A DNA stretch of 64,000 bases from Strigamia acuminata (lineage: Eukaryota > Arthropoda > Chilopoda > Geophilomorpha > Linotaeniidae), in contig OX442314.1 of NCBI GenBank assembly GCA_949358305.1, positions 20,081,060-20,145,059 on the forward strand, in the 5' to 3' direction. Each line of letters starts with the position of its first letter. Position 1 is the stretch's first letter. The translations under genes were made by a program, and so were the position numbers. Below the pieces are notes generated by a model. It was not told where the DNA came from. It was given only the letters and a program-made list of their open reading frames with translations, and ran no database searches. Below, piece by piece: positions 32,736 to 45,079 of the stretch.

Positions 32736-32822
32736 CGACCGACAGGATTGGCGGAATTGAAGGACAGCGGTGGTGCCGATTTCTCCCATGTGTAAAACTA
32801 GTTTAATAGCAATTACACAATT

Positions 32823-33589
32823 TACAAAGAGTTAGTTTCACAAAAAGTGGATTAAAGTTATCAAGATTATCTCAAGAACAAGAAATACAAAATATGTAAA
32901 AGTAGGGTTGCGTCCCAGATGTGAATTACACAAAGATATGAAATGTTTCCCCTTCACACACTAAATACCGTACTCAATATATTTAACAATATTTAAGAAA
33001 AACTATTACAAAGTTAAAAACTTCTTGCCACGTATTGTATAATTTCTATGACTTGCCATTAAAAGACGACACTAGAAATTAAAAATTGCAGATAAACAAA
33101 ACAATATTACTGGTGCATTGAAAATTACATAGGGCAGCATGGGAGCCATTTCAATTGGTGGTCATACCCCACCAGTACCAATCTTACAAATTTGGTGAGG
33201 CAAAACAGTTTTATACCCAAAGTTGCCAAATAAAAACCAATAAATAAGAGTCTTTGGTAAACTCAATTTATTCACACATTTATACACCTAAAACTTGATT
33301 AAGTTTCGTTATTCAGTTATGTCATTCAATTTAATACTTTATTCAAGATCTGCAGTCTATTTTGTCCATAACGAATGAAACTAATGTTATTATAATGTTT
33401 TCACTATCAATTCTTAACGTAATTTCATTCAGCATATCAGGAAAAATTTAAACTGGCATTGACTTATTAATGACTTATTAATTTCAGCTGAAATTGATAT
33501 TCAAATTGAAATTACCCGGACATTTAGAACAAAAGCAAATTAAATCCAACTTGTTTTAATGTGTAAGATCACATTTGTGAGTTGCCAGA
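32823..33589 (+). promoter_or_regulatory. LC 5' flank and promoter block
   Basis: Aligns with 10445-11060 and 17890-18700. It contains TTCAGCATATCAG at 33430 (one change from the family TTCAGGATATC) and AAAAGCAAATTAAATC at about 33531-33546, before GCCAGAATG. Confidence 0.65.
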
Positions 33590-35046
33590 ATGTTGAAAAC
33601 TCTCCCATTTTTTGTGATTGTCGTCATTGTCACATTGGCAAAAGTAATGATGGTTTCTTTTACTTCATTCTAATTTTTTTCTGTATTATTTTATCCATCT
33701 TCTCTTTGCACATTTCATCATTATACTTGTTTAATTGTTTTTACAGGGTCACCATCATCACCCAACTAAAGGACACAAGAGCAGTAAGAATTTCGGTGTT
33801 AAGTACAACCTCTAGCAAAAACTATTCGATTAATCAATCGCCACAAACAAACAAGAATTTGTTCAATAATTTACACACAAAACATTTCATTCAATTAACG
33901 TAATAGAACAAGATAAACGTTACAAACCAGTGGTAATTTTTTTAAAAAAATAAACAATATTTAAAAATTAGGTATTTTTATGAACCAACCAGAGGGGGAA
34001 AAAATGCAATATAACGACAGGAAGAAAATGTTTTGTGCATAAATTATTATTTAAACTAAAAAAAAAAAAAAAAACATTTTGAATTCGAATCAATGCATGT
34101 GATGACTGATTAAACACTTTTTGTCAGGGATTGTATGTTTACGCCGTAACTAAACACATGAAGGAACAGTTGCACTCACAAAGTACTGTACATGGATTTA
34201 TGTTAATGGTTAGTTTGTGAGCATTTTGCATTACGTATATAGCTCGTTTTCAAAATAGCTACAAAAATTAAATAATTTTGACATGCGGATTCATGTCTTT
34301 CTTTTTCTTTTTTTGTAATGAAAAAGTATACAACTACAGTAACATACAATTAAAAGGAATGCGTACAGATTCGGACATTTATGTTTATTTGACTTACTGT
34401 TAGACTTCTGCGCTGGGAATTATTTCTCGGCATTTAACCAGTAAGTTACTATTCAACATGGAATAAAATGGATGCCTTGGCTTGACGATGAAGCATATTA
34501 CACAGCTCACCCTAGTGGAAACACAATTTTTTTTATGAAGCGCCGTCTTTTAGTTTTCTTGTTTCAGCATAAAAATCAAAGACAACAACTCAAAAAAAAA
34601 TCATTTTTTGAATGCATCCCGCATCAATTTGATCTAAAACTATATTTCAATTTCTATTTCCATTATTTTTCTTATATTTTCATGGTAACTCTAAAGGCGA
34701 CGATGTTGAGAGACCCAACCACCATCATCACAAACACCACCATCGTCATTCCTCAAAAACAGACAAGTATTATAATAAAGCGAATGGAAGAGGAGCAGAC
34801 GAACCAAATGAACCTGATGTGGCTATGCAAGGAAGACTAGCAAATGGACCTCTTGTAGGAAGACTAGCAAATGGACCCCTACAAGGAAGACTAGCAAATG
34901 GACCTCTTGTAGGAAGACTAGCAAATGGACCTCTTGTAGGAAGACTAGCAAATGGACCTCTTGTAGGAAGAGGAATAGTAAGTGGAAAAGGAGGAGGAAG
35001 AGGAGGAGGAGGAGGAGGTGGACCTTCTACCATGGGCAATGGTTAA
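33590..35046 (+). CDS. LC: short secreted His/GRLANGPLV/Gly-rich protein
   Basis: Exons 33590-33643 (signal peptide MLKTLPFFVIVVIVTLAK), 33747-33783 (GHHHHPTKGHKS) and 34697-35046 join in frame to about 146 residues. The usual acceptor TTTTTAG of the His exon has mutated to TTATATTTTCA, but the next AG (CTCTAAAG) 16 nt further on restores the same phase, so only a few residues (NYHGN in the paralogues) are lost. The exon encodes HHHHKHHHRH, five GRLANGPLV-type units, one reading GRLANGPLQ, and a tail GKGGGRGGGGGGGPSTMGNG. AATAAA is at 35121-35126. Intron 2 is free of large insertions, unlike in the paralogues. Function unknown; same family as L2/L3. Confidence 0.75.
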
Positions 35047-35457
35047 TGTATCTCCTTTTGTATTTACCTTAGTTTTTAGTGTAACCCATATTTCATTGTA
35101 TTTTACCCACAATACATTTTAATAAAGCAGTTATGTTAAACAAACCAACATGGCGCAGACGTACATTAAATTTTCTGCATGAAAAACGAGTTGGCAATCG
35201 CAAATTTTGCCTTCTGACAACAATAAATCAGTTGCTGAGTCGTTGCTACACAGAATTGTAAACTGTTGTGTATCATTTTTCTATGTTCTTTGGTCACATT
35301 AGGGATGATAAATGAACAATGCCACTCCTCATGTCCGACTTTTGTCGAAAGCTCGTCACTGTGGTCAGTCAGGGGTTCGAGGGTATAATGGGTGAATGGG
35401 AGGGACCGGGTTGGTCACAGTCACAAAAGAAAAGTGTCACGCGACAACTTTTCTTTC

Positions 35458-35489
35458 TATCGGACGTTGATTGCAATCAACGTCCGATA
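35458..35489. repeat. Perfect 32-nt palindrome
   Basis: TATCGGACGTTGATTG followed by its exact reverse complement, with no loop. It sits just upstream of a gag-like zinc knuckle frame. Confidence 0.95.
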
Positions 35490-35758
35490 AAGATGCCAAA
35501 ACAAAATCGTATACAAATAATTCGCAGACGTCTTCCACGCCGACTACTGGTCACAAGTACAATCCAGACCAGACCTGTTTTCGATGTGGAAAACATGGCC
35601 ACGTTTCGTATTGTGCGGAGTCGCCGCGAGAGAAAAAGACGACTAACGCAACTTCATCTACAATTTTGGCGGAGTTTGTTGGGCATTGGTCAATTTGGAC
35701 CCTGATTGCTCAGCTATTGCTTGATCATGTGTTTATTTGGTATATTTTGTTGTTTTAA
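35471..35758 (+). pseudogene. Retroelement gag zinc-knuckle fragment
   Basis: The frame contains TCFRCGKHGHVSYCAESPRE, a CX2CX4HX4C knuckle as in LTR-retrotransposon Gag proteins, preceded by a Ser/Thr-rich stretch. No protease or polymerase sequence follows. Most likely Gag debris; a cellular CCHC protein exon is possible. Confidence 0.5.
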
Positions 35759-35838
35759 TCATGAGGTATTTTGCGGTTTGTATGATATCAATTGTGAACT
35801 ATGATGCAGAATCTGCATCTGCATGTTGTTTATTGTAT

Positions 35839-36493
35839 ATAAGGGTGCGGTCGGATAAGATACAATCCGACCCAAACCAAATTCGGATTGAATTGAGTCG
35901 GATTCGGATGGTCCGATTTTTTTTGGAATCGGATTGGATAATTCAAAATTTTATCCGTACATTCTGGATAGGATTGGGGGAAAAAACAGAAATTGATCCT
36001 TATAATCCGCAATTCAAAAAATCAATTTAAATGCATTTTATTTTAAATTTTTATGGTTTTTTTTTTTTAACTTTTTCGACGTTTTTTTGGTCAGTTTTGC
36101 ACGTAATTCATCCGTTTTTAGTCATTTTTGCTCTTTTTAAACTTTTTTTGTCATTTTTACACATAATTCATCAGTTTTTGGTCATTTTTAACTTGATTCA
36201 TCAGTTTTTGGTCATTTTTAACTTGATTCATCAATTTTTGGTCATTTTTCACTTAATTCATCAATTTTTGGTCATTTTTTCACATACCTTAATTCATCAG
36301 TTTGAGACGGTGGACGTTTGGGACTCAATACTATCCGAAATCCGCACTCGGTTTGAATTAAATGAGGATAGGATTGGATGGGCCACCATTTTTTTTTGAA
36401 TAGAATTGGATAATTGATTTATCCATCCAAATTTTTTTGGATTAGATCGGATTTTTAAAAAATTTGATTCAAACCGATTCAAACCCACCCTTA
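35839..36493. mobile_element. Foldback MITE with AAGGGTG ends
   Basis: Left arm TAAGGGTGCGGTCGGAT with repeated TCGGATTGGAT, right arm TCAAACCCACCCTTAA. The loop is a 30-bp tandem repeat (36150-36300: TTCATCAGTTTTTGGTCATT) related to the one at 12020-12370. Confidence 0.65.
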
Positions 36494-36844
36494 ATTGGAC
36501 AACAGTGCATTGTGCATAGTTTAGCACAATTTTTCATGTGATTGCCAGTAGGTGGCAAGTGTGTCACTTCATTCTTCGCTCTAATTTTTACCAGCCAAGA
36601 TGGCTGCTTTGTACTCCTCAATAAGGATTGATTTGTAAGTTAATTTATCTTATTAAATGTTTATTTTATACATTTTATTCAGTTTATTGTCAACCAAGTG
36701 GATAGAAGTAATTGACACCTTATGAATATCACGCGAGTGCGTTTTTCTCGTTAGATGTGAACAAAAATCTTACGAATATTATCGAGCAGCAACCTCATTT
36801 TGCACGCAAGTTATTAACATTACATACGACATTTCTACATACAG

Positions 36845-37335
36845 TGGGGGGCAAAAGTAAGTTTACAAACGCATCGTGTTGATTCTCCCGGCTGTATCTC
36901 AGGAAAAAAGAGAGGAGAATTAATGAAATTTTAACTGGATGCTTGTATAACATCCTACTTTATTCACCTAAAATTTTATCAAAATCTATCCATTAGTTTC
37001 TGAGAAAAAAATTTGTTTGTGAAGTGACATCAAAAAGTAAGAGGCAAAAGTAAGTTTACATACCCATTATCCACAAACAATTAGCCATTCCCATTATAAA
37101 ATATGCGGCAAATATTAAAATTTATTCATAAACACATGTGTAGTCACTCATACACTTCATTAAAACATCCAAACCACAAGCAATCCCATTGTGAAACACT
37201 GAGCAATTGCCTTGACTTTATGCTTAGAATCATTTTTCTGCTGAAATATCCATGTCAAAGGCAGTTTATCATCTACAAATGGAAGCATAATAGTCCTCCA
37301 ATACTTTTTTATAAGTATATTTGTCCATGATACCC
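36845..37335 (-). pseudogene. Tc1-like transposon remnant
   Basis: The left end CAGTGGGGGGCAAAAGTAAG and a second copy GAGGCAAAAGTAAGTTTACA about 190 bp inside form the direct-repeat arrangement of Tc1 inverted-repeat/direct-repeat ends. On the minus strand 37140-37330 reads YWRTIMLPFVDDKLPLTWIF then QQKNDSKHK, matching the second catalytic block of Tc1 transposases (WVFQQDNDPKH), with the catalytic Asp changed to Lys. Fragmentary and inactive. Confidence 0.7.
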
Positions 37336-37344
37336 TTAATTTAA

Positions 37345-37660
37345 TGTTGTGGACCGATACCCATATGGAAAAACCATCCCAATAGTAAAATGGCTTGGGG
37401 ATGGTTTCCTGTATGGATATCGATCCACAACAACAAGGGGGGGGGGCGCAGCCCCCCCTTGTTAGCTCTTCTTAGGAATTAAACCTAAACTATATGGTTA
37501 GGTTAATATTAGTGTTAGTATTAGTGCCGTTTTAGCGACCATCACTTTAGCGACCATGTCATTTTAGCGATTTTTGTGTCGCTAAAATGACATGGTCGCT
37601 AAAATGGCGTGTCGCTAAAATGAAATCGCTAAAATGAAGTACATCCGGGTGATTTAGGAT
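37345..37660. mobile_element. TCGCTAAAATG repeat element, second copy
   Basis: Shares inverted TCGCTAAAATGACAT units and CTTCTTAGGAATTAAACCTA with 9173-9455; an inverted pair GTGGACCGATACCCATATGG and CATATCGATCCAC-like sequence lies at 37350-37430. Confidence 0.6.
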
Positions 37661-37867
37661 AACCTAACCTAACCCATCCAAAATTTTCCAAAATAAAAAA
37701 TAATGCTTGTATTTTCTTTATTAAAAATTTAATTTTTTTTTTTACATGGAACGAAACAAAATTTCAAACCCCCGATCCCCCTTCGTGTGTTACGTAATTT
37801 ATGGATGGCCCCTTATGAGTAATTAACTAATGAAAGTGATGTTATACTATGGGGTATTAAACAAATA

Positions 37868-38062
37868 TCGTTTAAAATTTGATTCAGGATATACAGATGA
37901 AAGAAATACTAATGCTATTCAAGTTTATTATTAGGAATTTAAGCATATTTTAACTGCTACTGAAATTAATGTCCATTCCAAATTCCCTTAAACATAGAAC
38001 AAAAGCACATTAAATCTAAGAGAATTAGTGTGATATTCTATCGCATTGCGGGAGTCTACAGG
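37868..38062 (+). promoter_or_regulatory. L4 promoter block
   Basis: TTTGATTCAGGATATACA at 37878-37896, then ACTGAAATTAATGTCCATTC near 37958, AAAAGCACATTAAATC at 38001-38016 and TTAGTGTGATATTCTATCGC just before the leader. Confidence 0.7.
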
Positions 38063-41000
38063 ATGTTTAAAAACTTAATTTTAATTTTCTTGGTTGTTTT
38101 GTTTGACACAGTGATAAGTGTAATGATTAATTGATTCAATATTATTTTTTTAGCTTCTTTTTTCATACTGCGAGCTTGTAATTGTTTTTTTTTTTTGTCA
38201 GGGCGAATTCCAATACGCAAAGAAATATCGGCGTAGCAGCCTTGAACATGAACTGCAGAGTAAGTAAAGAAAATCCAAAACTGACTGCATTCAGTAGACG
38301 CATTCATAAAGTCGTATAAGCATTTTTAAACAACATACTTGTATTTAAACTGTTGTCTCAATCAAACTTCCAAAAATGGCGGCCGATTTATTCTGTTTCA
38401 GTTCAGTTGTGGTAGACTTGCGTGCAACATTAAAACAACAAACCTGTTTTTAATACATGTTTCAGCATTTCAAACAACATGCTTAAACTGTTTTTAAAAA
38501 TATTTTTGCAACAATGATACAGAGATAAATCGAGTCTGATTGGATTCGCCATGCTCAACTTTCTATTCAGCTGGCTAATTTCCATACACGTAAGTATCTG
38601 TCACGTTCAAAAAACATTGGGAGTGTTTACACTTTGGACCACCCCATATTTATATCAGAATTCACGTTTCACAGAAATAGGGAGTATAGAGGGGGACCAG
38701 GAGATCACGTTTCCACTAATCAAAAATTGCAAAAAAAATTATTCCGTCACTACCAGCTGTGCATTGATGCACATGGTGGACATGTGCAGTAGAACATATC
38801 TCTTGTAATAGACTTCTGCTGTTGGCTACTGATTGTGTGCTTTTATTGGAGAATTGTGCTTTAACCTGGTAAACGTGAGTGATGTGCGTGTCGCGCGATA
38901 TTTGAAATCTTCCATTGTTTTTGGGGCTGTGCCTAATTGGGAAAATTTTTTAAGAATTTTTTATTAGTGGAAACGTGATCTCCTGGTCTCCCTCTATACC
39001 CCCTATTTCTGTATAACATGAATTCTGATAAACCCTGAATATTTAAAATAACATCAGGAAGCCTACCAAGCACTTATTCGATTTTTGCCCTCTTGCTTTT
39101 TTGTAACAATTGTTGTTTGATGTTATTTGTGTTCAATTTGGACATGTTGGAAGACTTTATTCTGACTTTAGGAATCTTATGACACAAGAAATTCTTGCTG
39201 ACAGTGTTGTAATTTTATATTACATTACGATGTGCTTTCCTGTGACTACGTTTGCTTGATCCAGGAATGTTTGGTAACTGTAGCGCCACAACTGTTTGTA
39301 GTACGGTAAATGTAATGCTCGTGTTTTGGGAAATAGGTCTCAATATGTCAGATGCTCAATATTAACCATAATGCTTCTTGTTACAGTCTGAAGCCCTGTT
39401 AAAAGGGGCGTGTCATCTAGTGCAGCGTTTCTCAAACTGTGGGGCGCAAGCTGATTTTGTCGCCCAAAATTTTCGTTCCCAGATTTTTTTTTCGATTTTT
39501 TTTTTTATTCCAATTCCAACTTACTGCTTGTAATTGGTTGCAACACACCACAGGCTAGCAAAAGCTACAAAATCCTCTAAAATCTTTACAAAACCTCACA
39601 AAAATTTCTCAAAATCTACAAAAACCATCTAAAATTCTCCAAACACCTCCAAAAACCATCTAAAATTCTCCAAAAACCTCCAAAAACCATCTAAAATTCT
39701 CCAAAATTCTCCAAAAACCAACCAAAACTCCCAAACATGGAGGTTTGTAGCTATTGTAATTCCCCAAAGTGATGAATTTTGTAGTAACAATCTGTCGTAG
39801 TTCATTTTGAAAAAATTTAATGAACCGACGATGAAGTGTGGCGCGGATTTATTGTCAGATTGGACATTTTTTTTGGAGTCTGGATAGATTGACGTCACAG
39901 TAGATTGAGTCGCCTAGATAAGCGTCCTCGTTCACTTGTCAGTCGTTGTAGTTTAAATATGTTTTTTTTAAAATGCTGCTTACAAGTTAGTCTAAATTAC
40001 CTCGTACTTTATGAATGCGGCTACTGTCTATGACCGATTGTATCATAATTGTGATAGCTTTTCTGCTATATTAAATATTTTCGACATGTCATTTAATGAG
40101 TTCAAACTCGAGCTTTTAAATTTAATCACTGATTGGCATTCTTGAAGATGTCAACGACTATTTAGACAGACATACACCCCACCATCATCATCACCACAAA
40201 AAGTCCTCCCAGCTGGATGATAAAGAACGTCGTGGCAGTGTGTGGCCGTCACACGTTCCAAAAAGGCCGTTCAAGCACGACGTAAGGCAAATAAAGTCAG
40301 AGCCCGACTCTTACAAAGTTCTAAAATAAGTATCATACCCATCAGAGTATACATCAACCATCAAGCTACAACAAGAAGCAGAAATCACAAAAGGCACCAC
40401 TTAAAGTTCACAAAGGATTTCACAATTATGAAAGCCAAAAGAATAAAACTCGTCCAAATTATGAACAATATGATAATACTTTAGGAAGAGCGTATAATCA
40501 AGGCGCTCCAAACATAAGAGCTTACACATCTGCAGATTCACGTTCGGATTCGAATTCTGATTCCAAATCAGATGAATTTACTGGTGGTCAAAATCGACAG
40601 CAAAAGAAACAACCGCACACAACATTCGGTGCATCAAACAAGAGGAATGAGCAAATCAGACAACTTCAGAGTTCAGGAGGTGGATTTAACACAAATATCA
40701 ATCAGAATAATGCGTTCTCTCCTACTGTAGGAAATATGGGAAGCATAGGCTCTATTGGAGGAGGACCTGCAAAAAAGAAAAGTAAGTGATAAATTCGAGA
40801 AAATAGCTTTGGTTGTTGATTAGTCACAGAGCTTAATACTTACTCAGATAGAAACTGTAATTTGCTTATAGATAAGTGACACAAACTCAAACTGTTTTTT
40901 TTAACTACTCGGTCGAAATATGTGTTGCATATAAATGATTTCCATTTTAATACTACCTGGAATAGTTTCAACGAATGATAGCGATTGTTGATGCTATAGT

Positions 41001-41916
41001 AATAGTTCACCATTTTTGAAACCATATTGTACAAATGTTGCTTGTGTGTTGGTATTTGTGTGCAAGGCCATTTTAGTTATCACAAGCCAACAATAATTTA
41101 TGCAATAATTTATGCACAAAACATTTTGTTCACTTAATAGAACAAGACAAATGCTACAATCCTATGGAATTTTAAAGGAAAAAATTAAACAAACAGAAAA
41201 AAGTCAGTAATTTTTGTTGACTCCCCTGGAAAATAAGTATTCCATTACAACCAAAAGAAGAAAACGTTTTGTGTAGGCCTATTCAGTTCTTTGTCCAATA
41301 GCTGCCAAAAATGGAATGATTGTGTGTGTCTTTCTGTTTTTGTTTTTGTTAATGAAAAAATACATTACTAACATGCAATTCAAAGAAATGCGTACAAAGA
41401 TTCCGACATTTACATTTGCTTGACTGTCTATTAGTCCTGTGCGCTGGACCAAATCGGTCGACGTTTCAACAGTACTTGTAAGTTAAACTTGGAACAAAAC
41501 GGCTGCCTTGCATTGACGATGCAGCATATTACACGAGAAGCACATATTTTAGATTTTAGTTGTCTCAAGCCAAAAAATCAAAGACTAAGACATAAAAAAA
41601 AACAGTTTTTGAATACATCTACTTTCAATATTATCTAATACTAGATTTTAATCTCCATTTCTATTATTTTTTAGGTTATGGTGGTAACTATAAAGATGAT
41701 GTAGAGACACCCCACCATCATCATCACAACCACCGCCATCGTCATTCCTCAAAAACAAAAAAGAATTATGATGAACCACTTTTAGGAAGAGAAATGGGTG
41801 GTGGAGAAAACGAAATAGAAAATATATTCGCAAGAACCGCGCCAAATAAAAATATGATAATGGAAATCCACAAAGGGCAGCCATCAAATTTTGCTATCCC
41901 TCCTGGGGTATGGTAA
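38063..41916 (+). CDS. L4: secreted His/Ser-rich class II family protein
   Basis: Exons 38063-38119, 38202-38259, 40148-40281, 40346-40781 and 41675-41916 keep frame over four junctions and give 308 residues. Exon 1 is the signal peptide MFKNLILIFLVVLFDTVIS. Exon 2 reads GEFQYAKKYRRSSLEHELQ. Exon 3 carries NVNDYLDRHTPHHHHHH. Exon 4 has a basic Lys/Gln-rich start, RSDSNSDSKSD and the family module [18 protein letters not shown]. Exon 5 (SYGGNYKDDVETPHHHHH) is homologous to the internal His exon of L2/L3, so this gene combines both types of His exon. The long intron 2 contains a MITE. A polyadenylation signal is at 41940-41945. Exon 4 has few start codons and would be missed by an ORF search. 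Function unknown, secreted. Confidence 0.8.
38292..40021. mobile_element. Foldback-type insertion in L4 intron 2
   Basis: Ends AGACGCATTCATAAAGT and ACTTTATGAATGCGGCT, related to the AGGTGCATTCAAT family. The first part of the same sequence also stands in intron 2 of L5, L6 and L7, so an early insertion was probably duplicated with the genes. It includes a 30-bp-scale tandem repeat at 39628-39760 (AACCATCTAAAATTCTCCAA). Confidence 0.55.
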
Positions 41917-42224
41917 TTTCGGACTAACTAAACACACAAAATAAAAATCGTACTAAATTTAATGAAACACGAATTCTTATTATCTTAATAACACAATCAG
42001 AAAAACAAAATAAAACCATCATCTTTTGTTATCCCTGCAGATTACTGTTGATTTCGAACTAATTAAACACACAAAATAAAACCTAAATTAATTAAACACA
42101 AAAAATCATTATTATCGTAATAACAAAATCAAATCAGAACAACAAAATAAATTCTTGTGATCAACACACATTTATTTATAGTTCTTGTTCAGGTTTTGTT
42201 GCTTTAAATCAAAGTAATTTTGAT

Positions 42225-42330
42225 GTTATATTCTATCACATTGTGCGAGCCTCCAGGATGTTTATAAAGTTAATTTTAATTTTATAGATTGTTTTGATTG
42301 ACATACTCGTATTGTGCAATTTTTATGATA
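42225..42330 (+). pseudogene. Class II leader exon with stop
   Basis: ATG at 42258 begins MFIKLILIL and then TAG at 42285-42287, where other leaders continue; the upstream AAATCAAAGTAATTTTGATG and TATTCTATCACATTG match the family promoter. The donor GTAATG is also lost. No second exon follows. Confidence 0.75.
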
Positions 42331-42349
42331 ATTGCTTCATTTGATTACA

Positions 42350-43280
42350 TATTATCACTATGTTGCAAAAATATAAACACACCATCTACAGTACCATATA
42401 TCTGCTTTCAGAAGAGTTGGTATTTGGGTCTATTTTTTGGATCACTACACCAGTAAATTGGCTTCACCAATGGGATTTAGGACTCTTTTGACACGAACAA
42501 GATGCGGTAATCTCGTTTTATTTTTAATTCACTTTGGTTTGGCAAGTGACAAACTAAAGTCATGTGACGACTAGGGGGCGAAAACTCCCCAAGCACATAT
42601 CAATATCACCCAAATCTGGCTGGGGTGAGCCACTAATTAACTGTTTTGGTGCTACAAATCCCTTTGTTGCACCAAAATGAGCTAATTGCGCAGATTTACT
42701 GCGCATATCCGAAGTGCGCCAAGCTTGAATTATCAAACTTGGCCTACTCTTGAATTCACACTAAAACCAACAACACGCCAATTGCCTAGTACTGATTGTG
42801 TTAGCGTTATTTGTGTGATTTGAGATCTCTGCTTTCTTTGCACCGTTTGTGCAAAGCCAGCACCCGTTTGCGCCATGTATATTAGCCATTACTAATATAC
42901 GCACTTGTTGAAGTGATTTAAAGGAGACTCTGTTGTGGGGACAACAGAGCATTTACCCGCGATGATACACCGCCACGCAGGAGCCACCGTGAGCCACTCC
43001 GGAGTTCCTGTCGCAGCTGTCGTCCGTGTGAGTACTTGGAGAAGACGATGCCCCGCCATCGCTGTGTGCAACAACGAGCAGTTGTTACAAGCCATTTTCC
43101 GTTTCTCGCGGGCAACCATTGTTGCGCGCCTTTCTTTATTTCCGATTGTAACTTCCCGTATTGATTTAATTCGTATTCATTTCACTGTATTATATTCGAT
43201 TAAATTATTGTTCATTTGAATCATACTCAAATTGTATTTTATCTTAACCCCTAGACATTTAGATTGGCCAGTTTCGAGTG
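42350..43280. other. Intergenic; MITE fragment and GC-richer unknown segment
   Basis: 42395-42500 is a reverse fragment of the TACTCTGGCC MITE family. 42550-43150 is GC-richer, with several short inverted repeats, and could be an old LTR, but no LTR ends or target duplication were identified. No gene is supported. Confidence 0.45.
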
Positions 43281-43405
43281 TACGGTAAGTCTTTTATAGC
43301 AACTCAACTGGGTTATTTTATCACATTTTGTGTAATTAAAACCCGGATCGCAGCAAAGAGTATAGTAGACCTATTGCCCTGGCGCTTAATCAAGCCCAGC
43401 ACATA

Positions 43406-44771
43406 CAGTGCGCGACAAAAAGATAGGTGCACCCCATTTTTTCTTCATTTCTTAGCAATGCGCGCGTGTTGAGTGTTGTTTAAACAAAAGTACAAAATCA
43501 AAACAAAATAAACTGCTGAAACAATTGGAGCGATTGAGAAACAAACAAAAAATTTATTACAAAAAAATGAAAATAGTGGTGCGACAAAATGATAAGTGCA
43601 CTACAATCAAACTTCAACCATAAGCAAAATAGTTAAGACAATGAACTTGCATGTATAAATGGTGATAAATAGGTGATGTTGGATGAAAACTGTCAAAGCA
43701 GATTTTGAAATTGTCCATTTTTAAAGCCACCACATCACTCTGAACTCCCCGACCCTTAAATTCAAGAAATATGGAATTTTATTGTAATAATGAATTTCTG
43801 AGAACACTTTTTAGACTAATTCGGGGTTCCTAATGCATAATTTCATAATAGTTTTTAGGTTGGGACTCAATTTTTGTACTAAAACACAACTTGAATGGAA
43901 AAGTTGCACATTGACTGGGGCCAAATGGCAGAATTTTGCCTTTATAACTTGTGCTAGGCGAGCAGCAGGCTTAATTTCAAATAGAATACAGGTTTCCTGC
44001 TCATCTTGTACTACTTTTATGTGGCTTAAAAATTTACACGACTCAGCACATTAATGCACCTAGAACATTCTGTTTTCTTGCTATAATCAAATGGGCAAAT
44101 TTTTTTTATTCTGTGCAGGTGGTGTGCTGAGTCGTGTAAATTTTTAAGTCACATAAAAGTAGTACAAGATGACCAGGAAACCTGTATTCTATTTGAAATT
44201 AAGCCTGCTGCTAGCCTAGCACAAGTTATAAAGGCAAAATTCTGCAATTTGGCCCCAGTCAATGTGCAACTTTTCCATTCAAGTTGTGTTTTAGTACAAA
44301 AATTGAGTCCCAACCTAAAAACTATTATGAAATTATGCATTAGGAACCCCGAATTAGTCTAAAAAGTGTTCTCAAAAATTCATTATTACAATAAAATTCC
44401 ATATTTCTTGAATTTAAGGGTCGGGGAGTTCAGAGTGATGTGGTGGCTTTAAAAATGGACAATTTCAAAATCTGCTTTGACAGTTTTCATCCAACATCAC
44501 CTATTTATCACCATCTATACATGCAAGTTCATTGTCTTAACTATTTTGCTTATGGTTGAAGTTTGATTGTAGTGCACTTATCATTTTGTCGCACCACTAT
44601 TTTCATTTTTTTGTAATAAATTTTTTGTTTGTTTCTCAATCGCTCCAATTGTTTCAGCAGTTTATTTTGTTTTGATTTTGTACCTTTGTTTAAAATTTCA
44701 ACACTCAACACGCGCGCATTGCTAAGAAATGAAGAAAAAATGGGGTGCACCTATCTTTTTGTCGCGCACTG
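43406..44771. mobile_element. 1.37 kb near-perfect foldback element, Tc1/mariner-type ends
   Basis: Ends CAGTGCGCGACAAAAAGATA and TATCTTTTTGTCGCGCACTG, TA on both sides. The two arms (43406-44044 and 44120-44771) are inverted copies differing by few bases, separated by about 75 bp. Each arm repeats the inner ATTGGAGCGATTGAGAAAC and the frame MHNFIIVFRLGLNFC, so the ORFs on both strands are mirror images and not genes. Confidence 0.92.
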
Positions 44772-44894
44772 TATATTAATCAGACCCGGCACTAATTGTC
44801 CGAATCGCCATCGACCTTCAGCGCATAACGGACCCCGGCCCCTAAATGAACCCGGCTATAAATTGAAGCTTCACAGTAAATGTTATAAAACCAA

Positions 44895-45079
44895 ACATTT
44901 CAAATTTGATTCAGGATATACTCACTGAAGTAAAAATATTATTGAAGTTTGTTATTACAGAATTAAGTATGTATTAATTGTTACTGAAATTAATGTTCGT
45001 ACTAAAATTTCCTTATAATAAAAGCACATTAAAGCATAGTGAATTCAGTGTGATATTCTATCGCAGTGTACGAAACACA
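44895..45079 (+). promoter_or_regulatory. L5 promoter block
   Basis: TCAAATTTGATTCAGGATAT at 44900-44919, TTACTGAAATTAATGTTCGT near 44980, AAAAGCACATTAAAGC at 45020-45035 and TCAGTGTGATATTCTATCGC before the leader. Confidence 0.7.

Noticed and set aside
34472-34840. 122-residue ORF over the LC His exon
   Set aside because: Wrong frame: it reads His codons as Thr/Ile. The frame entered from 34697 matches the paralogues and ends at the proper stop.
43833-44340. Two matching 63-73 residue ORFs on opposite strands (MHNFIIVFRLGLNFC)
   Set aside because: Mirror images created by the foldback element at 43406-44771.
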